Source: Heritagella caecorum (GTDB lineage: Bacteria > Bacillota > Clostridia > Oscillospirales > Acutalibacteraceae). From it: a DNA stretch of 29,446 bases. The DNA is taken from the NCBI GenBank assembly GCA_904419035.1, contig CAJFQL010000029.1, positions 1 to 29,446 on the forward strand. Direction: 5' to 3'. Under the pieces are notes generated by a model. That model saw only the letters and a program-made list of their open reading frames with translations. It had not been told where the DNA came from and did no database searches. This document shows positions 1 to 6,055 of this stretch, in pieces. The position numbers were made by a program, and so were the translations under genes. How positions within the stretch are numbered: the first letter of the stretch is position 1; every line of letters begins with the position of its first letter.

Positions 1-30
1 GGAGTGGCGCCGCTGACGCTGCGCCACTCC
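1..30 (-). terminator. Perfect GC-rich hairpin after the metY remnant
   Basis: GGAGTGGCGC is followed by a 10-nt loop and GCGCCACTCC, a perfect 10-bp stem starting 2 bases past the stop codon of the truncated sulfhydrylase. On the minus strand this is the position of a terminator. The U-tract, if any, lies outside the window, so termination is inferred from position and stem only. Confidence 0.5.
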
Positions 31-32
31 TG

Positions 33-743
33 CTAAAACCTAATATTCCCGCACAGGGGGCTCTTTTTGTGCTGTCTGCACAATCTGGGGCGGTTCATGG
101 TGCCATGGCCCCCCAGGAATTTTGTGGCCGAATGAACCACAATGTCGGCCCCGTGTTCAATGGGCCGGATCAGGTACGGCGTGCCAAAGGTATTATCCAC
201 CACCAGGGGCAATCCGTGCCGGTGGGCTAGCTCCGCCAAAGCATCGATCGGCGGAATATCACTATTGGGATTCCCAAGGGTTTCGATATAAAGGGCCCGG
301 GTATTGGGCCGAATAGCCTGCTCCACCTCGTCCAAATCATGGATATTAACAAAGGAAGCCGTGATACCAAAAGACGGCAACGTGTGAGCCAGCAAATTAT
401 AACTGCCGCCGTAAATGGTCTTTTGGGCCACAATGTGCCCCCCATTTTGGGCCAGGGCTTCGATGGTATAGGCAATCGCCGCGGCCCCCGAAGCCAGTGC
501 CAAGGCCGCTGTGCCGCCTTCTAATGCAGCCACCCGTTTTTCCAGCACCGCTTGGGTCGAGTTTGTCAATCGCCCATAAATATTGCCCGTTTCTTCCAAC
601 CGGAACCGGGCCGCCGCCTGGGCACAATTGGGGAATACATAGGAGGTGGTGGCATAAATCGGCACCGCCCGGGCATCGGTAGCGGGGTCGGGGTGTTCCT
701 GGCCGACATGGAGCTGCATGGTTTCAAATTTCAGAGGAGACAT
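33..743 (-). pseudogene. Truncated O-acetylhomoserine sulfhydrylase (Cys/Met metabolism PLP enzyme)
   Basis: The intact enzyme joins O-acetylhomoserine with sulfide or methanethiol to give homocysteine or methionine in the cytoplasm, using PLP. The N-terminal half is well preserved: the start FETMQLHVGQEHPDPATDAR, the YGRLTN segment, the ETLGNPNSDIPPIDALAELA stretch, VVDNTFGTPYL, and SATKFLGGHGT containing the PLP-binding lysine. Immediately after GGHGT the similarity stops; about 20 unrelated residues follow, then a TAG. The family is normally about 420-430 residues and this frame has 236, so nearly half, including the C-terminal domain, is missing. I could not find the missing part in the other frames before the window edge. 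The start is ATG at 743 with AAAGGAAGG upstream. It is probably inactive, since the C-terminal domain helps form the active site and the tetramer. Confidence 0.85.
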
Positions 744-840
744 CTAATTTCCTTCCTTTCGTTTTAGCAGAATGGGGGTTGATAACAAAATCCGCTACAC
801 ATTCGTCCAAAACGAAAGTTCTTTCTCAGCAGTTGGTGAA

Positions 841-874
841 AGAGAAAATTCATAAAAGGCACCTGCCTTATGAA
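841..874 (-). terminator. Possible attenuator hairpin in the metY leader
   Basis: Read on the minus strand, TTCATAA-GGCA pairs with TGCC-TTATGAA across a very short loop with a two-base bulge, followed by TTTTCTCTTT. The arms are 849-861 and 864-874. It has the form of a weak intrinsic terminator about 100 nt before the start codon. I see no obvious alternative antiterminator pairing. Confidence 0.35.
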
Positions 875-988
875 AAATTTTGTTAGGGAAAAAGGAATTT
901 TTTATCTTTTGCTTCAAAGAGGTTTTTTCTTCCCCTTCTTTTTATCGATCCGCTGCCATTCAAAACTGAAACGAGCAGCGTGTTATTT

Positions 989-1003
989 ACCTACTTATTA
1001 GGT
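989..1003 (-). promoter_or_regulatory. Downstream operator half of a twin site
   Basis: ACCTACTTATTAGGT is an ACCTA-5-TAGGT inverted repeat just downstream of the -10 box, about where transcription should begin. It shares the 12-mer TATTTACCTACT (984-995) with the second site (1021-1032), 37 bp away. A dimeric repressor bound here would block initiation or early elongation. Confidence 0.55.
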
Positions 1004-1010
1004 TGGTACA

Positions 1011-1039
1011 ATTATATTCCTATTTACCTACTATGTCAA
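1011..1039 (-). promoter_or_regulatory. Consensus sigma-A promoter of the metY remnant
   Basis: On the minus strand TTGACA (1034-1039), a 17-bp spacer and TATAAT (1011-1016) give a perfect consensus promoter. Both flanking inverted repeats overlap or abut it, so strong basal activity held down by a repressor is the likely design. Confidence 0.85.
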
Positions 1040-1044
1040 TAGGT
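1026..1044 (-). promoter_or_regulatory. Upstream operator half of a twin site, over the -35 box
   Basis: ACCTA (1026-1030) and TAGGT (1040-1044) form an inverted repeat with a 9-bp centre that contains the whole -35 hexamer. A Rrf2-family regulator such as CymR, which controls cysteine and methionine genes in Firmicutes, is a reasonable guess from the gene context. The motif itself was not matched to any database. Confidence 0.55.
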
Positions 1045-1103
1045 TAAAAGGAAAAATTTCTCTTTTTTGGGCCCTGGGACAGCTAAGCCGGATCCTGCCC
1101 CAT

Positions 1104-1144
1104 AAAAAAGAACCGGACCGCTCTTTTTGGGGCGGTTCCGGTTC
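1104..1144 (-). terminator. Intrinsic terminator between tRNA-Leu and metY
   Basis: On the minus strand GAACCGGA and GCGG pair with CCGC and TCCGGTTC (arms 1110-1121 and 1132-1144, with one bulged base), followed by TTTTTT at 1104-1109. It lies 42 bp beyond the terminator at 1186-1227 and isolates the metY promoter from upstream transcription. Confidence 0.75.
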
Positions 1145-1185
1145 ACTATTCTTCTCTGTGCATTATAAAAGCGTGGTAAAAACAA

Positions 1186-1227
1186 AAAATCCGAACTTAT
1201 TTCCTATCGGAAATAAGTTCGGATTTT
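1186..1227 (-). terminator. Strong bidirectional terminator after tRNA-Leu
   Basis: A perfect 19-bp stem runs from 1186-1204 to 1209-1227 with the loop TATC, flanked by A- and T-tracts. On the minus strand it follows the tRNA-Leu 3' end by 7 bases. Confidence 0.9.
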
Positions 1228-1234
1228 ATCCATC

Positions 1235-1318
1235 TGGTGCGCGAGACGGGACTTGAACCCGTACGCACGAAGCACACGCACCTCAAACGTGCCTGTCTGC
1301 CAGTTCCAGCACTCGCGC
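1235..1318 (-). tRNA. tRNA-Leu (anticodon GAG)
   Basis: Read on the minus strand, the acceptor arms GCGCGAG and CTCGCGC pair fully. The anticodon arm is CACGT-TTGAGGT-GCGTG, giving anticodon GAG for CUU/CUC leucine codons. The T-arm is ACGGG-TTCAAGT-CCCGT. The variable region of about 14 bases is of the class II size expected for leucine. The discriminator is A, and CCA is encoded (1235-1237). It has its own consensus promoter and terminator, so it can be transcribed apart from the rnmV operon upstream. Confidence 0.95.
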
Positions 1319-1339
1319 TCATTTACACCAGCAGGAATG

Positions 1340-1368
1340 ATTATACCATGGCAGAAAACCTTTGTCAA
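1340..1368 (-). promoter_or_regulatory. Consensus promoter of tRNA-Leu
   Basis: TTGACA (1363-1368), 17-bp spacer and TATAAT (1340-1345) on the minus strand, about 22 bp upstream of the mature tRNA 5' end. The -35 box lies just past the rnmV stop codon. Confidence 0.9.
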
Positions 1369-1378
1369 GAAAAACCCG

Positions 1379-1987
1379 TCAGCTTTTTTGAAGATTTTCC
1401 CACAGGGTTAGGAACTCCTTTCGGGTATACAGCGTATTGAGTACCGGCAGTATGGTTTTAGCCGTGAGATGTTCGGGCAAATCCAGGGCTTTGAGCAGTT
1501 CTTGGCGCTTTTTAGCGCTTTCCTGCCCCCCGCTGAGCCCCAGGGTGAACAGATCCGCCCGGGTAATGGGTTCCGATGGGGCCGTCACGTTATCAGGTTC
1601 CCCACTCTCTTCACAGCACACCCCGGCCCGGCGCAGCACCTGCCGCAGTTCTTCGGCGTCGATCCCCTCGACCCCCAATTTGCCTTCTTTGCCGGGCTTC
1701 TCTTTCCGCTTTTCTTTTCCATAGCGGTCGGGAATATAGGCGTGCCGGATTTGCCCGGCTGGGATACTGCCGGATAGATACCGCCGGATCACAAACCCCG
1801 CCCCGTCGCTGTCGGTCAGAATGAGTAGGCCCCTGGTGGCCGCTAACCGGCGGAGCAGCGCCATTTTTTCGGGGTCTTTAAAAATGCGGAAACCGCCTGT
1901 TTCGATAATAAGCCCATCTACTAGGGAAGAAAGTTTGATTTTATCGTACTTTCCCTCGACGATAATGGCCTCTTTGATGCGGATCAT
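1379..1987 (-). CDS. rnmV: Ribonuclease M5 (5S rRNA maturation)
   Basis: RNase M5 cuts the 5S rRNA precursor on both sides of the double helix in Gram-positive bacteria, working with ribosomal protein L18. The 202-residue protein opens with a TOPRIM domain: the glutamate of IIVEGKYDKIKL (about residue 11) and the DSDGAG motif (about 59-64) are the expected metal-binding acidic residues. A basic linker rich in K and R (about 92-105) separates it from the C-terminal DUF4093-like part. The length is slightly above the usual 180-190. The ATG overlaps the holA stop as ATGA, so the two are translationally coupled. It ends just before the tRNA-Leu promoter and no terminator of its own is visible, so readthrough to 1186-1227 is likely. 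Confidence 0.93.
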   Translation of the reverse strand: MIRIKEAIIVEGKYDKIKLSSLVDGLIIETGGFRIFKDPEKMALLRRLAATRGLLILTDSDGAGFVIRRYLSGSIPAGQIRHAYIPDRYGKEKRKEKPGKEGKLGVEGIDAEELRQVLRRAGVCCEESGEPDNVTAPSEPITRADLFTLGLSGGQESAKKRQELLKALDLPEHLTAKTILPVLNTLYTRKEFLTLWENLQKS

Positions 1988-3036
1988 GTGTCATTCCCCC
2001 CTTTGGCCACCAGCAAAATACGGGTAATGAGTTTTTCCAGCAGCACCCGTTTGGAAACCCGCGTGCTTTTCATTTGAATATCGGTTTCCATAAGCAGGGA
2101 AAGGATTTGCCGCAGCTGTCCGGCCGATAGGTCGCGCATATCCCGCTGGGCGTTGCGCAGGCGGAATTCCTTTCCTTTATAATCAAACCACTGGGCCGGG
2201 GTGTGGTAGGTCCCCCCGCTTTCCAGCGCCACCTGGACCCGGTACATATCGACAAACGCCGACGACAATACCGCCAAAATGGAAATGGGCTCTTCGTTTT
2301 GATAAAAAAGCTGGTCTAGTAATTGTAATGAGCGGTCATACTGCCCCCCGGCCAGCGCATTGGATAACATGAAAACCGTTGTCTCCATGTTGCGGGCCAC
2401 CACTTTTTCGATGTGTTCCCGGGTAATAGTCCCCTGTCCCACAAAAGCGCACAGTTTGCGGATTTCGTTTTGCAGGGTCTGTAAATCGCTGCCGCTGCTG
2501 CTGATAATCAGCCCCGCTTCCCGGCGCGACAGTTCACAGTGCCGGCGAGAAGCTTCCTGACATAACCATTTTTCCAGTTCCGGACCCGTCCGCTTGGGAA
2601 ATTCCACCACGGTGCCGCTGCGCCCGGCCTGCTGAAGGAAGCTGCGCCATTTGGCATTTTTCTTCCCGTCAATGGCCACCGCCGAATAGTAGAACAGGCA
2701 TACCGTCGTTTCGGGCACATTTTTCATATTGTCCAGCAGGCGGGCCTGCTCGTCCGCCGAAAGGGTATCCACCGGATAATCCGATACCGTCACCAGTTTT
2801 TGCTCCGCCATAAAAGGGAGTGCTTCCACCGCCGTAAAAATATCTTCGACCGAGGCATCCCCGTCAAATTGCTGCAAATTAAAATCGGGGAATGGCAGTT
2901 TCTTTTCCATGTCGGCGATGAACTTTTGAGCCGCCCGCAGGGCAAGGTACGATTCTTCCCCATAGAAAAGCAACAGTCCGGAAAGAGCCCCGGCGGTTCG
3001 TTTTTTTCGGAATTCTTCTTCGGTAATCACCGGCAT
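1984..3036 (-). CDS. holA: DNA polymerase III subunit delta
   Basis: The delta subunit opens the sliding-clamp ring inside the clamp loader. The 350-residue protein begins with the typical GLLLFYGEESYLALRAAQKF segment and continues with the non-catalytic AAA+ fold, including the ALPFMAEQKLVTVSDY stretch and the QNEIRKLCAFVG helix of domain II; the C-terminal collar domain follows. There is no Walker A motif, as expected for delta. The ATG follows the comEC stop TAA without a gap and its own stop overlaps rnmV by 4 bp. The comEC-holA order is common in Firmicutes, often with rpsT next; here rnmV takes that place. Length and motifs fit the family. Confidence 0.93.
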   Translation of the reverse strand: MPVITEEEFRKKRTAGALSGLLLFYGEESYLALRAAQKFIADMEKKLPFPDFNLQQFDGDASVEDIFTAVEALPFMAEQKLVTVSDYPVDTLSADEQARLLDNMKNVPETTVCLFYYSAVAIDGKKNAKWRSFLQQAGRSGTVVEFPKRTGPELEKWLCQEASRRHCELSRREAGLIISSSGSDLQTLQNEIRKLCAFVGQGTITREHIEKVVARNMETTVFMLSNALAGGQYDRSLQLLDQLFYQNEEPISILAVLSSAFVDMYRVQVALESGGTYHTPAQWFDYKGKEFRLRNAQRDMRDLSAGQLRQILSLLMETDIQMKSTRVSKRVLLEKLITRILLVAKGGNDT

Positions 3037-5076
3037 TTATCGTCCACTTCCTTCCAATTTCCATGCGCCCTGGTCGTTTTGATAAAACGAGAGGGTCTGT
3101 TCATAATCAAGCTCCAACCGCCACTGGCCGGGTACCGTCTCTTCTGTCTGTCCGGGTACCACGGTGACGGTACTCTGTAATAGCTCCACTTTTTCCGGGA
3201 TTTCCACCAAAAGAAGCCAATCCGGTTGCCGGTAAGACCCGGGAATCTCTTCGGCCGAACAACCCGGCAGGCAAATCAGCACCGTCATCCCTTCCAAATC
3301 CAGCGAAATGGCTTCTTCGGTGCGCCAGCGCACCGGGGATTGGGGGAAAGCCCACAACGCCTGCGTCTGTTCCTGCAAAGAGAGAAGTTCCCCATCGGAG
3401 AAACCGGTACTGTAGATGACTTCGCCCCGCCCCTGATACGCTGCCAGCACGGCCATCTGTTCCCCTTCCACCCGAATGGTCACCATGGGGAAAGCAGCCC
3501 GGCCGGTTAAGCGTATGAGCAAGAGCCCAATCAACAAAAGGACACTGCCGCCGGATACCACCAGGGGCATGGGCTTTTTCCATTGCACCAGGCATCCCAC
3601 TGCTACCATCAGGCAAACGCCGCTGCCCCACAGACATGCGGTATTCGGTTCCACCACGACCCCGGCTAGGGGCAGGCCGGCAAAAAACGAGGCGGTGTCA
3701 CTCATAAAAACAGCGGCTTTCCCCGCCAGCAGGTAACAAAAGGCCCCCGAAATGCCCAGTATTGTGCACACCCCGCCCAGTAGCGTACCGATGAGCACCA
3801 CCATACAGGGAATTTGCAGCAGGAAATTAGTAGCCGCCGCCCACAGGGAAAACTCACCAAAGACCAGCAGCAAAACGGGCAGCGTAAACAGCGAGGCCGA
3901 TAGCGATACCCCGACAGCATCCACCGCGATTTGTAACACCCCCGATAGGTGGCAATGGTGAGAAAGCCAGGGGTGTGCCTGCTTTTTCGTCTGCCACGCC
4001 CTGTGCATACGGGGCTGCAGCAGCAAAATACCGGCGGTAGCTGAAAACGAAAGCAGAAGTCCCGTATCCCCTGCGGCCAGTGGATTGATAAGGCAGATAA
4101 TAAGTGCCGCCGCTCCCAAGGAATTGAGGCCGTCACTTTTGCGCATGCAGGCTTGCCCTATGATGTACAAAAGTTGCATAATGGCACTGCGCTGCACGGA
4201 AAAACCAAACCCCGTCAAACTGGCAAACAGGAAAAGGCCGATTGCACAACAGAAACAGCGCACCCAGCGGTTCGTCCGGCGCAAAAGCAGCGATAAACAC
4301 TGCACCACAATGGAAAGGTGCATACCGGAAACCACCAGTAGTGCCGATGCCCCGGCCCGGCGAAAATCGGTTTCCACCTCTTGCGGCAATGCTTCTTTTT
4401 CGCCCAGCGCAATGGCTGCGCAGATTTTGGCCGGGATATTGGGCAAAACGGTGTGAAGGCTGTCGGAAATTTGATTCCTAATTTGTACAAGGAGAGACGT
4501 TTCTCCTGTTCCTTCTTGTACGGTGACTTCTTCATATTCATATAGCCAACATAAAAGCGGCATCCCGCGCGATTCATAATAACTGCGGGACGAAATCCCG
4601 GTGCCCTCGGGAGCATACAGATGGACTTTGCCGGTGAGGGTATCGCCCGCCTGTACCGGTAAAGCCCGGGCGGTACTGAGCCGGATGGAATAGGAATACG
4701 GCACCTCGATTTCTTCCTCTTCTGTAAGGACCGTCAGTTTTTGAGGGGTCAGGATGTACGAAAACCGGCCACTGCTACTTTTTTCGGGGTCGCCATTGAC
4801 GACCGCTGTTAAGATGGCATCCTTATCCTGCCACGTTTCCCGTACATCCTCCATAGCGAGCCGGGGAAACGAGACATAGAAAAAGGAAGCCGCCAGCAAA
4901 CAGCACAAAACAGGCCACGTTACAGTCCGGCGCAGCACCGGTACGAGGGTACAGACGACACCACCCACCAAGAATCCTGCCGCCAGATACCGGCAGACCG
5001 AAGCGGGACAAAAAACAGCGGCCGCCAGCGCGAAAAGAATCCACATTCCGATCCACGCAAGAGGCCGCTGTTTCAT
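3037..5076 (-). CDS. comEC: ComEC/Rec2-family DNA uptake channel
   Basis: ComEC forms the inner-membrane channel that carries single-stranded DNA into the cell during natural transformation. This 679-residue protein has N-terminal membrane helices, a soluble OB-like segment (about 85-190), then the competence domain with the conserved GASALLVVSGMHLSIV motif (about 242-257) and about eight further helices up to about 510. The C-terminal part after that would be the metallo-beta-lactamase-like nuclease in full-length members (750-800 residues), but it is only about 150 residues here and shows no HxHxDH metal-binding motif. The channel part is therefore recognised with confidence, while the nuclease part looks lost or degenerate. 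RBS AAAGGGAG precedes the ATG. It is translated head to tail with holA. No other competence gene is in the window. Confidence 0.88.
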   Translation of the reverse strand: MKQRPLAWIGMWILFALAAAVFCPASVCRYLAAGFLVGGVVCTLVPVLRRTVTWPVLCCLLAASFFYVSFPRLAMEDVRETWQDKDAILTAVVNGDPEKSSSGRFSYILTPQKLTVLTEEEEIEVPYSYSIRLSTARALPVQAGDTLTGKVHLYAPEGTGISSRSYYESRGMPLLCWLYEYEEVTVQEGTGETSLLVQIRNQISDSLHTVLPNIPAKICAAIALGEKEALPQEVETDFRRAGASALLVVSGMHLSIVVQCLSLLLRRTNRWVRCFCCAIGLFLFASLTGFGFSVQRSAIMQLLYIIGQACMRKSDGLNSLGAAALIICLINPLAAGDTGLLLSFSATAGILLLQPRMHRAWQTKKQAHPWLSHHCHLSGVLQIAVDAVGVSLSASLFTLPVLLLVFGEFSLWAAATNFLLQIPCMVVLIGTLLGGVCTILGISGAFCYLLAGKAAVFMSDTASFFAGLPLAGVVVEPNTACLWGSGVCLMVAVGCLVQWKKPMPLVVSGGSVLLLIGLLLIRLTGRAAFPMVTIRVEGEQMAVLAAYQGRGEVIYSTGFSDGELLSLQEQTQALWAFPQSPVRWRTEEAISLDLEGMTVLICLPGCSAEEIPGSYRQPDWLLLVEIPEKVELLQSTVTVVPGQTEETVPGQWRLELDYEQTLSFYQNDQGAWKLEGSGR

Positions 5077-5102
5077 GGCTTTTCTCCCTTTAGGTCTGTC
5101 GC

Positions 5103-5645
5103 TTACTTAAAGAACAGCGGCAGCGGTTCCAAATACAGAATATCTGTACGGTCTTTGGCATCGCCTTCGGCCAGCACCGCAGCGCGGCCGACGATATTCC
5201 CACCAAATTTGTTTACCAATACTTCCAACGCCGCCAACGATTCACCGGTGCTGATCACGTCATCCACAATCAGAACCCGTTTCCCGTTGAGCTGATGATA
5301 GTCGTCTTCCGCCAAATACAGCCGCTGTACATGGTCCGTGGTAATGGATTTCACTTCCACATACTGGGGGTCCACCATATAGGCCTTGACCCCTTTGCGG
5401 GCCACAACGTACCGGCCGCAGCCCTGGCGCGCCATTTCGTAGGCCAGCGGAATGCCCTTGCTTTCGGCGGTGATGACCACATCATGTTCCGGGCAGATTT
5501 TCAGCAGCGCAGTCGCCGCTTTTTCCGTAATTTCCACATCCCCGAACATGACAAATCCGGCGATGTCCAGCGTGTCGCTGATCGGGCAGATGGGCAAATC
5601 CCGTTCGCACCCGGCGATGGTCATATGATAAAACTTCTGTTCCAT
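5103..5645 (-). CDS. Purine phosphoribosyltransferase-like protein (Apt/Xpt type)
   Basis: Type I phosphoribosyltransferases join a purine base with PRPP to make the nucleotide. The PRPP-binding loop is clear at about 124-136 (VLIVDDVISTGES, two acidic residues then TG). An upstream AESKGIPLAYEMA segment (about 60-72) matches the Apt/Xpt fold. The length of 180 residues fits adenine or xanthine phosphoribosyltransferase. The base specificity cannot be read from sequence, and a regulatory role as in the PurR relatives is possible, although no DNA-binding N-terminus is present. It sits between the HIT gene and comEC in one minus-strand run, with a 26-bp gap to comEC, so a shared transcript with alaS is likely. 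Confidence 0.8.
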   Translation of the reverse strand: MEQKFYHMTIAGCERDLPICPISDTLDIAGFVMFGDVEITEKAATALLKICPEHDVVITAESKGIPLAYEMARQGCGRYVVARKGVKAYMVDPQYVEVKSITTDHVQRLYLAEDDYHQLNGKRVLIVDDVISTGESLAALEVLVNKFGGNIVGRAAVLAEGDAKDRTDILYLEPLPLFFK

Positions 5646-5681
5646 GTAAAAATATCCCCCTTCTTTCGGCTTACGCTTCTA

Positions 5682-6023
5682 TCAGCCCGGAGGCCACGCC
5701 ATCGAACGTCCACCCAGCAGATGGAAATGCAGATGACGGACCGACTGGCCGCCTTCTTCCCCGCAGTTCGTGACAATCCGATACCCGCGATCAAGGTTCA
5801 TTTCTTTTGCCAGGCGCGACGCCACGCAGAAGATATGAGCCACAATGTCGCTGTTTTCTTCGGTAATTTCGTCCGCTCCGGCAATGTGCGTCTTGGGGAT
5901 CAGCAAAATGTGCACCGGCGCCTGAGGGTCCAGGTCTTTAAACGCCAGGATTTTGTCATCTTCGTACACTTTGTTGCTGGGGATTTCCCCGTTGGCAATT
6001 TTACAGAAAATGCAATCGCTCAC
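5682..6023 (-). CDS. HIT family nucleotide-binding protein (Hint-like)
   Basis: HIT proteins hydrolyse nucleoside phosphoramidates, including aminoacyl-adenylates. The 113-residue protein has the zinc-binding CxxC near the N-terminus (C4, C7) and the histidine triad HLHFHLL at 97-103 with the catalytic middle histidine H99. The QAPVHILLIPKTHI segment (about 34-47) is typical of the Hint branch. The length is normal and RBS AAAGGAGG precedes the ATG. It directly follows alaS; a protein that clears stray aminoacyl-AMP beside an aminoacyl-tRNA synthetase is a plausible but unproven functional link. Confidence 0.92.
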   Translation of the reverse strand: MSDCIFCKIANGEIPSNKVYEDDKILAFKDLDPQAPVHILLIPKTHIAGADEITEENSDIVAHIFCVASRLAKEMNLDRGYRIVTNCGEEGGQSVRHLHFHLLGGRSMAWPPG

Positions 6024-6055
6024 AAGAATTCCTCCTTTCCGGTTGTTTTTCTCCT

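Larger units (their letters stand above)
744..1003 (-). other. About 260-nt 5' leader of the metY remnant
   Basis: This is the transcribed, non-coding stretch between the predicted start site near 1004 and the ATG at 743. I looked for SAM riboswitch and T-box signatures on the minus strand and saw neither. It holds one terminator-like hairpin at 849-874 and a ribosome binding site just before the ATG. Otherwise it is AT-rich and I see no coding potential. Confidence 0.5.

Noticed and set aside
744..1003. SAM riboswitch or methionine T-box in the metY leader
   Set aside because: No conserved SAM-I core and no GGGTGG-ACC T-box sequence on the minus strand.
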